Source of the DNA: Microbispora sp. H11081 | Lineage (GTDB): Bacteria > Actinomycetota > Actinomycetes > Streptosporangiales > Streptosporangiaceae | Reading direction: 5' to 3' | Length of the DNA: 64,000 bases | Assembly (NCBI RefSeq): GCF_012999535.1 | Contig: NZ_JABBWV010000002.1 | Span: forward strand, 124,001-188,000 | Part shown: positions 36,475 to 45,063 of the stretch, piece after piece | Numbering within the stretch: the stretch's first letter is position 1 | Layout of the letters: the number at the start of each line of letters is the position of its first letter | Position numbers and translations under genes: made by a program | The notes under the pieces: model-generated | Database searches by the model: none | What the model was told of the DNA's origin: nothing | Seen by the model: the letters and a program-made list of their open reading frames with translations, nothing else

Positions 36475-37236
36475 ATGACGGCGGAGGACGAGGCGAGCAT
36501 CGGCGACGTGGACGGAGCGGGGCTGGACGACGCGGCGGCGATGCGGCTGCTGCGGGATGGCACCTTAGAAGTGGCGGGACGACTCGTCGAGGCCACGAAC
36601 ATGACGCTCTACTGCTCGATCAGCGACGGTGAGCACGCGGCGGCGTGCGTGTACAAACCGGTGCGCGGGGAGCGGCCTCTGTGGGACTTCCCCGACGGCA
36701 CCCTGGCGGCCCGCGAGGTGGCCGCCTACGAGGTGGCGGCGGCCACCGGATGGCGCATCGTGCCGCCGACCGTCTACCGGGAGGGCCCCTTCGGCCCGGG
36801 GATGGTGCAGCTGTGGATCGACGCCGACGGCGAGGTCGACCTGATGGCCCTCATGCGCAGCCGCAACCCCGCGCTTCGCCGCATGGCCGTCTTCGACGCG
36901 GTGGTGAACAACGCCGACCGCAAGGGCGGCCACCTGCTGCCGCTGCCCGACGGGCACGTGTACGGGGTCGACCACGGGGTCTGCTTCGCGGTGGAGGACA
37001 AGCTGCGCACCGTGCTGTGGCAGTGGCGCGGCAAAACGCTCCCGCGTGAGGCGGTCAACGTGCTGGTGCGGCTGGAGCGAGATATCGAGCGCGGCCCTCT
37101 CGGCCGGCGCCTGCGCGAGCTGCTGACCCAGGCCGAGGTGGAGGCGACCTGGGAGCGCGTCAAGAGGCTGCTGGCCACCGGGATCCATCCGCACCCCTCC
37201 GAGGACTGGCCGGCGATCCCGTGGCCCCCGATTTGA
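36475..37236 (+). CDS. SCO1664 family protein (PI3/4-kinase-like fold)
   Basis: A 253-residue protein of the SCO1664 family, distantly like phosphatidylinositol 3/4-kinases and HipA-type folds. Conserved segments are CVYKPVRGERPLWDF (Lys of the nucleotide site, about residues 60-74), VFDAVVNNADRKGGH (catalytic Asp-Arg-Lys region, about 140-154) and VYGVDHGVCF (metal-binding Asp). Kinase or adenylylation activity is inferred from fold only. It follows DUF3090 by 57 bp and belongs to the same conserved cluster as mshC. Confidence 0.85.
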   Translation: MTAEDEASIGDVDGAGLDDAAAMRLLRDGTLEVAGRLVEATNMTLYCSISDGEHAAACVYKPVRGERPLWDFPDGTLAAREVAAYEVAAATGWRIVPPTVYREGPFGPGMVQLWIDADGEVDLMALMRSRNPALRRMAVFDAVVNNADRKGGHLLPLPDGHVYGVDHGVCFAVEDKLRTVLWQWRGKTLPREAVNVLVRLERDIERGPLGRRLRELLTQAEVEATWERVKRLLATGIHPHPSEDWPAIPWPPI

Positions 37237-37312
37237 TCAGGGTAAGGCTTGCGCATAACGTGTGGATTGTGCACTCTGCAGAGGTCTCTACCGATATTGG
37301 AGGGAACGCGCA

Positions 37313-38092
37313 TTGTGTACGGTCGTCGTGAGCGTCGAGCCGGAGTCCGGCACGCCGGTGCTGCTCGCGGGAGTGCGTGACGAGTTCGTCACGCGGCCGT
37401 GGATGTCGCCCGACCGGCACTGGCCCGCGTACCCCGGCCTGGTCGGCGGTCGCGATCTGCTGGCGGGCGGCACCTGGCTGGCCGCCGACCCCGCGGAGCG
37501 GAGAGTGGCGGCGCTGCTCAACGGCGAGGGCACCCCGGCCCGGGAGGGCAGGCGCCACTCGCGCGGCGAACTGCCCCTTCTCGCCGCCGCCACGGGGGAG
37601 CTCCCGTCGCTCGACCTGTCCTGGTACGACCCTTTTCATCTCGTGCTCGGCGGGCTCGACGGCGTACGGCTGTGGAGCTGGGACGGCGAGAGCCTGGCCG
37701 AGGAGAAGCTGACCGAGGGCGTGCACATGATCGTCAACGCGGGCTGGGACCGCGGCGAGAGCGCGCCGCGCACCGCCTGGTTCAGGCCCAGGTTCGCCGA
37801 GGCCGCCCGGCCACGATGGAGAACGGGTGGCTCTTCCGGACGGTTCTGGGGGGAGTGGCTCGACCCCGCGTCGGGCGCCGGGCTGCCCTGGGACGATCCC
37901 CGCGCGCTGGTCATGCGGCGGCGCTTGCCGGACGGCCGGGTCTTCGCCAGCCTGTCGGTCACGCTGGTCGCCATCGCGCAGGAGGGGCTGCGCTACGACT
38001 TCTGCCCGCAGCCGGACGACCTCGACACCTGGCACGAGATCGACACCTCGTGGAGCAGACCGGCTGAACCGGTACGCCGGCCACGCGGATAG
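37313..38092 (+). CDS. NRDE-family (TANGO2-like) protein
   Basis: A 259-residue protein of the NRDE/TANGO2 family. The start is set at TTG 37313 because it gives [10 protein letters not shown], placing the conserved Cys at position 2 where family members carry an exposed N-terminal Cys nucleophile, and GGAGGG is about 8 nt upstream; the longer frame from GTG 37262 would bury that cysteine. Other conserved pieces are [11 protein letters not shown] (the Asn of the NRDE motif is Val-Arg-Asp-Glu here) and [11 protein letters not shown]. Function is unclear in bacteria. The mshC promoter overlaps its 3' end. Confidence 0.85.
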   Translation: MCTVVVSVEPESGTPVLLAGVRDEFVTRPWMSPDRHWPAYPGLVGGRDLLAGGTWLAADPAERRVAALLNGEGTPAREGRRHSRGELPLLAAATGELPSLDLSWYDPFHLVLGGLDGVRLWSWDGESLAEEKLTEGVHMIVNAGWDRGESAPRTAWFRPRFAEAARPRWRTGGSSGRFWGEWLDPASGAGLPWDDPRALVMRRRLPDGRVFASLSVTLVAIAQEGLRYDFCPQPDDLDTWHEIDTSWSRPAEPVRRPRG

Positions 38093-38095
38093 GCT
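38090..38095 (+). promoter_or_regulatory. -10 element for leaderless mshC transcript
   Basis: TAGGCT overlapping the NRDE stop codon, 7 nt before the mshC ATG. Confidence 0.5.
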
Positions 38096-38102
38096 GCACA
38101 CC

Positions 38103-39314
38103 ATGCGATCGTGGTCTGCTCCGAATGTCCCAAGATTGCCTGGTCCGGGCCGTCCGCTCAGTCTGTACGACACCTCCGCCCGTGAGGTGCGGGAGACGGC
38201 CCCTTCCGGCGAGGCCCGGCTGTACGTGTGCGGCATCACGCCCTACGACGCCACCCATCTCGGGCACGCCAACACCTACCTCGCCTTCGACCTGGTCAAC
38301 CGGGTGTGGCGGGACGCCGGCCACGACGTGCACTACACCCAGAACGCCACCGACGTGGACGACCCGCTGCTGGAGCGGGCCGAGGCGACCGGGACCGACT
38401 GGCGCTCCCTCGGCGAGCGTGAGATCGAGCTGTTCCGGTCCGACATGGAGGCGCTGCGCATCCTGCCGCCCCGCGAGTACGTCGGGGTCACCGAGACCAT
38501 CGGGGAGATCGCCGACCTCGTGGCCCGGCTGGCGGAGCGGGGAGCCACCTACGAGATCGACGGGGACGTCTACTTCTCGGTCGCCGCGGCGCCCAAGTTC
38601 GGCGCCGTCTCCGGCTACTCGGAGACGACCATGCTGGAACTGTTCGGCGAGCGCGGGGGCGACCCCGCCAGGGAGGGCAAGCGCCACCCGCTCGACTGGC
38701 TGCTGTGGCGGGCGGAGCGGCCGGGCGAGCCGTCCTGGGAGTCGCCGTTCGGCCGCGGCAGGCCCGGCTGGCACGTCGAGTGCACCGCCATCGCCCTGCG
38801 CAACCTGGGCAGCGGCTTCGACGTCGCGGGCGGCGGCTCCGACCTGATCTTCCCCCACCACGAGATGGGCGCCTGCGAGGGCCACGTGGCCACCGGCGAG
38901 TGGCCGTTCGCGCGGGCGTACGTCCACGCGGGCATGGTCGGCCTGGACGGCGAGAAGATGTCGAAGTCCAAGGGCAACCTCGTGTTCGTCTCCCGGCTGC
39001 GGCAGACTGCCGACCCCATGGCCGTACGGCTGGCCCTGCTGGCGCACCACTACCGCACGGACTGGCAGTGGACGCCGGACCAGCTCGCCGCGGCGGAGGA
39101 GCGGCTGGCGCGGTGGCGGGCGGCGGTGGCGCGTCCCGCGGGCCCGGCGGGCGGCCCGGTGCTGGAGGCGGTGCGCGAGCGCCTCGCCGGCGACCTCGAC
39201 GCCCCGGCGGCGCTCGCGGTGGTCGACGCCTGGGCGGCGGCCGAGGGCGACGACGCGTCCGCCCCCGCGCTGGTGCGCGACGTCGCCGACGCGCTCCTCG
39301 GCGTCGCACTCTGA
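38103..39314 (+). CDS. mshC: Mycothiol ligase MshC
   Basis: A 403-residue enzyme that joins cysteine to GlcN-inositol using ATP, the third step of mycothiol synthesis. It is a cysteinyl-tRNA synthetase paralog: the [15 protein letters not shown] segment (about residues 43-57) has the zinc Cys and HIGH-like motif, WHVECTAIA has the second zinc Cys, [12 protein letters not shown] the third region, and EKMSKSKGN is the KMSKS loop. The anticodon-binding domain is missing, as expected. Presence of this gene confirms an actinobacterial host. Confidence 0.96.
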   Translation: MRSWSAPNVPRLPGPGRPLSLYDTSAREVRETAPSGEARLYVCGITPYDATHLGHANTYLAFDLVNRVWRDAGHDVHYTQNATDVDDPLLERAEATGTDWRSLGEREIELFRSDMEALRILPPREYVGVTETIGEIADLVARLAERGATYEIDGDVYFSVAAAPKFGAVSGYSETTMLELFGERGGDPAREGKRHPLDWLLWRAERPGEPSWESPFGRGRPGWHVECTAIALRNLGSGFDVAGGGSDLIFPHHEMGACEGHVATGEWPFARAYVHAGMVGLDGEKMSKSKGNLVFVSRLRQTADPMAVRLALLAHHYRTDWQWTPDQLAAAEERLARWRAAVARPAGPAGGPVLEAVRERLAGDLDAPAALAVVDAWAAAEGDDASAPALVRDVADALLGVAL

Positions 39315-39396
39315 CTCTCGCCCGCCGCTGACTCTCGCCGCCGCGCCGCGTGGCGGCGCCGGGTTCCTTGCTACCGCGTCATGGTGGGCGGTGCGC

Positions 39397-39537
39397 TCAA
39401 CCGAGCGGCACCCGGGGGGCCAGCCAGGGGAACACGACGTACCACAGCGCGGCCATCGCGACCCCGGTCAGCAGCAGGACGACGGACAGCCGGAGCGCGG
39501 TGCCGCCGGGCAGCCGCCGCCAGAGGAATCGGTACAC
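39397..39537 (-). CDS. 46-aa single-pass membrane microprotein beside sortase
   Basis: A short gene read on the minus strand: GTG start at 39537, TGA at 39399-39397. The product begins MYRFLWRRLPGGTALRLSVV, has one hydrophobic helix (about residues 16-38, with LLLTGVAMAALWYVVFPWL) and ends LAPRVPLG. The positive N-terminus and Trp-rich helix suit an Nin single-span membrane protein. It lies 16 bp after the sortase stop in the same direction, so it is likely co-transcribed and may assist the sortase or its substrates. Similar small proteins accompany sortases in related actinomycetes, as far as I recall. Confidence 0.75.
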   Translation of the reverse strand: MYRFLWRRLPGGTALRLSVVLLLTGVAMAALWYVVFPWLAPRVPLG

Positions 39538-39553
39538 GCCGGATCTCCCTCGG

Positions 39554-40204
39554 TTAGCCGTGGCGTTCCTCGCGGCGGACGAGCACGCCCTGGACGACCA
39601 GGCGCTGCGCCGCGGAGAACTCCGGATGGCAGGTGGTCATGGTCATCAGCGCGGTCGACGGCCGCCGCCCGGGATGGCCGGGAACGGGGTCGATGACGCC
39701 GATGTCCCCGGGATCGACGACGTCCTTGCGCGTGACCTCGTAGGTGTAGCGGGCGTCCCGCGCGTCCACCACGATCTCGTCGCCGCGGCGCAGTTCGTCG
39801 ATGCGGTTGAACGGCGCGGCGTAGGTGGTGCGGTGACCGGACAGCACGAAGTTGCCCGGCTGGCCGGGCAGCGCCGTGCCTGGGTAGTGGCCGGGGCCCT
39901 TGCGCAGCTCGGCCGGGCCGACGCCCTCGACGACGGCGAACCGGTAGCCGGGGCCCAGCCGCGGGATGCGCAGCATCGCCAGCGCGTCGCCGAGGCGGAC
40001 CTCGCCGGGAGCCGCGTGCCTGTCGTGCCGGTCGAACACCTCGCCGAGCCGGTGCTGCAGCACCTGCTGCTCGCGCTCCGTCTCCGCGCCGGTGCCCCAC
40101 AGCAGGTACGCGTAGAACAGCAGCAGGATCAGCCCCACGGGCAGGCACAGCTCCGCGATGACCCGCGTGACCGCCCGCACCGCTCCGTCGTCTTGTCCGC
40201 GCAC
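39554..40204 (-). CDS. Class E sortase
   Basis: A 216-residue membrane-anchored transpeptidase with an N-terminal helix (about residues 12-34) and an extracellular beta-barrel. The catalytic histidine is in NFVLSGHRTTY (about 128-138), the cysteine in MTMTTCHPEF (about 183-192), and the arginine follows in SAAQR. Class E enzymes attach surface proteins to peptidoglycan in actinomycetes, usually at LAxTG motifs. GTG at 40204 is taken as start. The two LPFTG proteins divergently encoded beside it are its likely substrates. Confidence 0.88.
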   Translation of the reverse strand: MRGQDDGAVRAVTRVIAELCLPVGLILLLFYAYLLWGTGAETEREQQVLQHRLGEVFDRHDRHAAPGEVRLGDALAMLRIPRLGPGYRFAVVEGVGPAELRKGPGHYPGTALPGQPGNFVLSGHRTTYAAPFNRIDELRRGDEIVVDARDARYTYEVTRKDVVDPGDIGVIDPVPGHPGRRPSTALMTMTTCHPEFSAAQRLVVQGVLVRREERHG

Positions 40205-40523
40205 GAACCGAGTATGGCCTCGGGCCGGCTCCCGGCGGCCTCCGCGCGAGGGGCGTTGGTGAATTCTTTGGCAGGCCGGACAGGGGAATGACGATCTCGT
40301 CGCGTGTCCACGTCCGGAATCGCCTTTCACGGGACGTACGGTGGGCCGAGCCTGCGGCGATGCGGAGTGGTCAACGAAGTGAAAACCTGGCCGATCCTTC
40401 GGTAAGCAGCGTGCGCCGGATGAGGCGGCTCCATGTCGGACGCATATAACGGTCGAGCAGCGAAATATCGCTGGTTACTCAGAAATGCTCATTCAGATGA
40501 GCAGCCCTTATCGGGAGTCCGAA
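40205..40523. promoter_or_regulatory. 319-bp divergent region and leader of first LPFTG gene
   Basis: The region holds no gene. From 40367 it is homologous to 42341-42502. TATAAC at 40445-40450 is the -10; transcription would start near 40457, just at hairpin A (40458-40473, CAGCGA-AATA-TCGCTG). Hairpin B (40486-40503, TGCTCAT-TCAG-ATGAGCA) and a GGGAG ribosome site (40513-40517) follow. The 5' end of the mRNA would therefore be a stem-loop. Confidence 0.7.
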
Positions 40524-42071
40524 GTGGCGCGAAAAAATACAGTACCCGTTCTTCTGGCGGTGACGGTCGCGGGCGGCCTGACGCTCGGCGTCAACGGCAT
40601 CGCCAATGCCCAAACCCACTCGTCGGCGCAGCGGCACGTCGCGCAGCCCGATCAGTGCGACCCCGGGCCCTGCGGCTCCGGCGTTTCCGAGGACGGAAGC
40701 GGTGCGGATCAGGGAGTGACGGTCGCGGCGGCGGTCACGCTGGAGGCCAAGCCTGCGGCCGAGGCCGCTGCCGATGGGGCGAAGCCCGAGGCGGACACGG
40801 CAGTAGAGACCGCAGCTGAGCCCGCCGCTGAGTCCGCGGTGGAGGCCAAGCCCGAGGTCAAGCCCGAGGCCGACGCTGCTGCCGCGAAGCCGGTGGAGGA
40901 GGCCGCGGCAGAGCCCGCTGCAGAGCCCGCGGTCGTCGAGCCCGCTGCCGAGCCCGTTGCCGAGCCCGCTGCGGCAGAGCCGGCCGCGGAGGCAGAGCCG
41001 GCCGCGGAGGCAGAGCCGGAGACCCAGGGCGAGATCGCCGCCGTGATGCCGGCGGCCGAGCCCGAGGCCAAGCCCGAGGCCGCTGCCGCCACGCCGGTGG
41101 CGGAGGCCGCGGCCAAGCCCGCGGTGGAGGCCAAGCCCGCGGTGGAGGCCCAGCCCGCCGTGGAGGCCAAGCCCGAGGTCAAGGCCGCGCCTGAGATCAA
41201 GGCCGCTGCCGCGAAGCCGGTGGTGGCGGCGGCCGAGCCCGTGGTGGAGGCCAAGACGATCGCCAAGGCGCTGAAGCCCGTGGTGGACGCCGTGGTCAAC
41301 CCCGCGATGGGTGGCGAGCCCGAGTCGGAGCTCCGGTGGGAGGACGAGCCGGTGCGCGACGAGGAGCGCTCCACCGGTAAGTCCAAGCACAAGCCGGACG
41401 CGGACGTGGAAGTGGACAGGGTCGTGGAGCAGCCGGTCGTGGAGTCGGCCGTCACCACCCCGGTCGTAGAGCCGGTCGTCCAGGAGCAGCAGCAGGAGGA
41501 GCCGGTCGTGGCTCAGCCCGCCTGCACCGGGAACAACTGCAACAACAACAACGGCTGGTGGCCGATGTGGAACTACCCCATGGTGAGTGGCAACAACGGC
41601 CCCGGCGTCTGGGCGAACAACTCCACGAGCAACACGCCGTCGCAGCCCATGGTCGCTCCCGGCGGCATGGGCGGCATGGGCGGTAACGAGGGCGTCGCCC
41701 CGGTGCAGAACGCCTTCCAGAACGCCGACGGGGCGCCGGAGGCCGCGGCCGCCATGATGCCCGCCGAAGACGTCGTCGAGGCGGAGCCGGAGGAGGAGCC
41801 CGAGGAGGTCTTCGACGAGGAGGAGTCCGAGGAGGAGCCCGAGGACTTCTACGAGGACGAGGCGCCGATGGGCATGGGTCCCGAGGCCATGGGCCCGATG
41901 GGCGGTGGCGGTCCCGCGCCGGCCGCGGTCCCGGGCGGCGGCGCTCAGCTGCCGTTCACGGGCGCCCCGGCGGGGATCGCCGCGACGGGCGCGGGCCTGC
42001 TGGCCGCCGCCCTCGCCTTCGGCTGCGGACTGCTGCCCTCGCGGCGCCGCCGTTCCGCGGGCGCTCGCTGA
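40524..42071 (+). CDS. LPFTG surface protein with Ala/Glu/Pro/Lys stalk (long paralog)
   Basis: A 515-residue predicted wall-anchored protein. The signal peptide (MARKNTVPVLLAVTVAGG, residues 1-33) is followed by an extended stalk of EPAAEP/VEAKP repeats (about 70-265, no Cys or aromatics), a basic segment GKSKHKPD, then a conserved core CTGNNCNNNNGWWPM (about 335-350) and GNNGPGVW. An acidic Glu-rich stretch follows, and the C-terminus is LPFTG (476-480), a hydrophobic helix and RRRR. This is a classic sortase substrate. The GTG start is set by GGGAG 6 nt upstream and by the paralog. The core has no known domain. Confidence 0.85.
   Translation: MARKNTVPVLLAVTVAGGLTLGVNGIANAQTHSSAQRHVAQPDQCDPGPCGSGVSEDGSGADQGVTVAAAVTLEAKPAAEAAADGAKPEADTAVETAAEPAAESAVEAKPEVKPEADAAAAKPVEEAAAEPAAEPAVVEPAAEPVAEPAAAEPAAEAEPAAEAEPETQGEIAAVMPAAEPEAKPEAAAATPVAEAAAKPAVEAKPAVEAQPAVEAKPEVKAAPEIKAAAAKPVVAAAEPVVEAKTIAKALKPVVDAVVNPAMGGEPESELRWEDEPVRDEERSTGKSKHKPDADVEVDRVVEQPVVESAVTTPVVEPVVQEQQQEEPVVAQPACTGNNCNNNNGWWPMWNYPMVSGNNGPGVWANNSTSNTPSQPMVAPGGMGGMGGNEGVAPVQNAFQNADGAPEAAAAMMPAEDVVEAEPEEEPEEVFDEEESEEEPEDFYEDEAPMGMGPEAMGPMGGGGPAPAAVPGGGAQLPFTGAPAGIAATGAGLLAAALAFGCGLLPSRRRRSAGAR
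41115..41186 (+). repeat. In-frame 18-bp repeats in the stalk
   Basis: Four consecutive units encode KPAVEA, KPAVEA, QPAVEA and KPEVKA. They are the most regular part of a longer degenerate Ala/Glu/Pro repeat array. Confidence 0.8.
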
Positions 42072-42502
42072 ACCAGGGAGAAGGACCGTCGGCTCGCCGG
42101 TCGCCGGTCCCCCGGCCTCATCGCGGGCCGGGGGCTGCTCGGTGACCCGTGGTGCCCGCGGCATCCGAGGGCGGCACGCGATGGCGTGCCCGAAGGTGCG
42201 AGCGGTCCGCGTCGCCGTGCGTTCGTCACGGCCCGGCCGGCAGCCGGCGTTCACCAGCGGTCCATCGCCAGCCGCTCATCGCCCGCGGTTCCTCCGGCAG
42301 GGTGCGGGCTTTCCGCGGCCCCGGTCCGCGGCAACGGACCGTGGTCAAAGAAGTGGAAGCCCGAATGGATCCTTCGGCAAGACGGTGCGCCGAATCGGAG
42401 CAGATCCACTTTCGGCGCATATAACAGTCGAGCAGCGAAATATCGCTGGCAGTCCGGGGCAAACGCTCAATGAATTGAGCGGCCGTTATCGGGAGACCCA
42501 AA
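42072..42502 (+). promoter_or_regulatory. Leader and promoter of second LPFTG gene (duplicated)
   Basis: A 431-bp gene-free stretch. From 42341 it repeats the region upstream of the first LPFTG gene: TATAAC at 42420-42425, hairpin A' (42433-42448, identical 6-bp stem and AATA loop), hairpin B' (42464-42481, CGCTCAA-TGAA-TTGAGCG) and GGGAG at 42491-42495. Stem B' differs from stem B by two compensatory pair changes. I see nothing definite in 42072-42340. Confidence 0.7.
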
Positions 42503-43228
42503 GTGGCGCGAAAAAATAATGTACCCATTCTTCTGGCGGTGACGGTCGCCGGCGGCCTGGCCCTCGGGATGCCCGGGGCCGCGGCGGCGCAGACCGTCGG
42601 CTTCACGGTGACGGGCGAGGGCGTCTACCCGCCCAGGCCCGTCACCGTGGAGAACGTGGTGACCCCGGTCGTGACGCCGGTCGTCGAGAACGATCCGGGG
42701 GAGACGGTGCAACCCGTCTGCACGGGTGAGAACTGCAACAACAACAACGGCTGGTGGCCGATGTACAACTCCCCCATGTGGGGTGGCAACGGCCCCGGCG
42801 TCTGGACGAACAACGACACCTCGAGCAACACGCCGACGCAGCCCGTCGTCGCGCCCGGAGGCATGGGCGGCAACGAGGGCGTCGCCCCGGTGCAGAACGC
42901 CTTCCAGAACGCCGACGGGGCGCCGGAGGCCGCGACCGCCGCGATGCCCGCCGAGGACGTCATCGAGGAAGGGGAGGAGCCGGGGGAGGAGCCGGACGAG
43001 GACACCTACGAGGAGGAGGCACCGGACGGCATGGGGCCGGAGGGGATGGCGGACGGAGGCGGTTACGCACCGACCGCGGCCGGTCCCGGCGGTCCTGCCG
43101 GTGGTCCCGGGCTGCCGTTCACCGGCGCGCCGATGGGCGTCGCGGCCGCGGGCGCGGGCCTGCTCGCCGTCGCCCTGGGTGGCACGTTGATGTCCGCGCG
43201 CCGTCGCCGGTCCAGCGGTGCCGAGTAG
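42503..43228 (+). CDS. LPFTG surface protein (short paralog)
   Basis: A 241-residue predicted wall-anchored protein homologous to the upstream gene but without the stalk. It has a signal peptide (residues 1-33, ending AAAAQT), the shared core CTGENCNNNNGWWPM and GNGPGVWTNN (about 73-110), the shared NEGVAPVQNAFQNADGAPEA block (about 130-150), an acidic EEGEEPGEEPDED stretch, and LPFTG at 204-208 followed by a membrane helix and RRRR. The GTG start is set by GGGAG and by the first paralog. The gene ends 11 bp inside the DUF4012 frame. It is a likely substrate of the adjacent sortase. Confidence 0.87.
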   Translation: MARKNNVPILLAVTVAGGLALGMPGAAAAQTVGFTVTGEGVYPPRPVTVENVVTPVVTPVVENDPGETVQPVCTGENCNNNNGWWPMYNSPMWGGNGPGVWTNNDTSSNTPTQPVVAPGGMGGNEGVAPVQNAFQNADGAPEAATAAMPAEDVIEEGEEPGEEPDEDTYEEEAPDGMGPEGMADGGGYAPTAAGPGGPAGGPGLPFTGAPMGVAAAGAGLLAVALGGTLMSARRRRSSGAE

Positions 43229-44978
43229 CAGAAATCGCCGGCTGGCCGTTGTCGGCCTGCCGTCGCTGGCCCTCGGCCTGATACTGGCCGGGGGCTGGGC
43301 GGCACATCTCGGGATGAGCGTGCGCGACCATCTCGAGGCGACGAGGGACGCGCTGCTCCGGCTGCGCGCGGGGGACGTCGGCACGCCTTCCGCCGTGACG
43401 ACGCTCGCGGCCGCCCGTACGCACGCGGCCGAGGCGCGGCGGCTGACCGGCGGCCTCTACTGGGGGCTGCTCACGCGCCTTCCCGTGGTGGGCGAGGGCG
43501 CGGCGACGGCCAGGGGCCTGGCGGCGTCCGTCGCGGACGTCACCGACGTGCTGGCCAGGGTGGAGCGCGCGACCGCGCCGCTGCTGTCCGCGAGCGCGCG
43601 GGCGCCCGGCGACCTGCGCGGCGTGCTCGCCGCGCTCGACGCGATGGCGCCGGTGCTGCGCGACGGCGCCGTCCGCGTGGAGGCCGCGAGGTCGCGAGTC
43701 GCGGGCACGCCCGCGTCGACGGGACTGGCCGCCCTGGACGGGGCACGCGACACCGTGCTCCGCGAGACGATCCGGCTGCGCGGCATGCTGAGCCAGGGGG
43801 CGGAGGCCGCCGCGCTGCTGCCGCCCATGCTCGGCCGCGACGGTCCCCGCCGCTACTTCCTGGCGTTCGAGACCAACGCGGAGTCCCGCGGCACCGGCGG
43901 CCTCGTCGGCGCGTTCGGCGTCCTGAAGGCCGACCGCGGCAGGGTGTCGGTCGCGCGGCTGTCCGCCAACACCGGCCTGGCGGCGAGCGCGAAGCCCGTC
44001 GCCGACCTCGGCCGCCAGTTCGTCTCCAGGTACGGACCGGGCGCGGCCACGACGCTTTCCGTGTCCAACCTGTCCCCGCACTTCCCCTACGCGGCGCAGA
44101 CCTGGACCGGGTTGTGGCGCCGCCAGACCGGCCAGGACCTCGACGGCGCGATCGCGACCGACCCGGTCGGCCTCTCCCACATCCTGGGCGCGATCGGGCC
44201 GGTGCGGATCCCCGGTGGGGAGACGGTGACGGCGGGCAACGTCGTCGACCTGACGGAGCGCCAGGCCTATGCCCGCTATCCCGACCCGGCGGAGCGCAAG
44301 AGATATCTGGTCGGGATCGCCGGCGCGGTCAGCGAGGCGCTGACCGGCGCGCTGGACCGGCCCACGCGGCTGCTGCCCGCGTTCGCGCGCATGGTGAGCG
44401 AGCACCGGCTCCGCGTCTGGAGCCGCGACGAGGACGAGCAGCGCCGCCTGGCGGCCACCCCCCTCGGCGGGGTGCTGCCCGAGCGGCGGGGGCCGTACGC
44501 CGGGCTCGTGGTCAACAACTCGGCCGGCACCAAGCTCGACTACTACCTGGACCGCTCGCTCACCTACGAGCTCGGCCCGTGCCGCCCGGACGGGCAGCGC
44601 AGCTCCCGGGTGCGGATCCGGCTGACCAACGACGCGCCGCGCGGGCCGCTGCCTGCGTACGTCACCGCCCGGCTCGACGACCCGGGACGCCCGCACGCCG
44701 CCGGCTCCAACCTGCTGTGGGTGTCGCTGTACGCCTCGGTCGGCGCGAAGGCGACCGCGGTCAGGCTCGACGAGCGGCCCGTGTCGTTCTACGCGGAGAC
44801 CGAGCGGTCCCATCCCGTCATCTCCAAGGTGCTGGAGTTCGCGCCGGGCCAGTCGAGGACGCTGGACGTCGACCTGGTCGAGCCCTACTCGGCGGCGGCG
44901 CCCGTGGTTCCCGCGCAGCCGCTCGTCCGCCCGCAGCGCACGCTGGTCACGGCCGACAGCAGGGGCTGCTCCTCCTGA
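43218..44978 (+). CDS. DUF4012 family membrane-anchored protein
   Basis: A 586-residue protein with one N-terminal membrane helix (about residues 8-30) and a large extracytoplasmic region. Residues about 215-330 contain the DUF4012 core: RYFLAFETNAESRGTGGLVG and the following FGVLKADRGRVSV. The family is associated with exopolysaccharide loci in actinomycetes and Gram-positives, but its activity is unknown. The GTG at 43218 overlaps the upstream gene's end by 11 bp, implying co-transcription with the LPFTG gene. It opens the polysaccharide locus. Confidence 0.88.
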   Translation: MPSSRNRRLAVVGLPSLALGLILAGGWAAHLGMSVRDHLEATRDALLRLRAGDVGTPSAVTTLAAARTHAAEARRLTGGLYWGLLTRLPVVGEGAATARGLAASVADVTDVLARVERATAPLLSASARAPGDLRGVLAALDAMAPVLRDGAVRVEAARSRVAGTPASTGLAALDGARDTVLRETIRLRGMLSQGAEAAALLPPMLGRDGPRRYFLAFETNAESRGTGGLVGAFGVLKADRGRVSVARLSANTGLAASAKPVADLGRQFVSRYGPGAATTLSVSNLSPHFPYAAQTWTGLWRRQTGQDLDGAIATDPVGLSHILGAIGPVRIPGGETVTAGNVVDLTERQAYARYPDPAERKRYLVGIAGAVSEALTGALDRPTRLLPAFARMVSEHRLRVWSRDEDEQRRLAATPLGGVLPERRGPYAGLVVNNSAGTKLDYYLDRSLTYELGPCRPDGQRSSRVRIRLTNDAPRGPLPAYVTARLDDPGRPHAAGSNLLWVSLYASVGAKATAVRLDERPVSFYAETERSHPVISKVLEFAPGQSRTLDVDLVEPYSAAAPVVPAQPLVRPQRTLVTADSRGCSS

Positions 44979-45050
44979 CGGGCGACGGCGGGAACCGACA
45001 GGATCCGTAAAACCCGGCGTGCCGCGGACGGCGGCGCGCCGGGCGCGGCC

Positions 45051-45056
45051 TAGCGT
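45051..45056 (+). promoter_or_regulatory. -10 element for leaderless Tyr-phosphatase transcript
   Basis: TAGCGT, 7 nt before the ATG at 45064. Confidence 0.5.
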
Positions 45057-45063
45057 CCCGCCC

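Larger units (their letters stand above)
40367..42502 (+). repeat. Tandem duplication of promoter, leader and LPFTG gene
   Basis: The stretch 40367-40560 matches 42341-42540 closely, covering promoter, two leader hairpins, ribosome site and signal peptide; gene cores and C-termini also match. The copies differ mainly by the stalk in the first gene. Confidence 0.85.
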
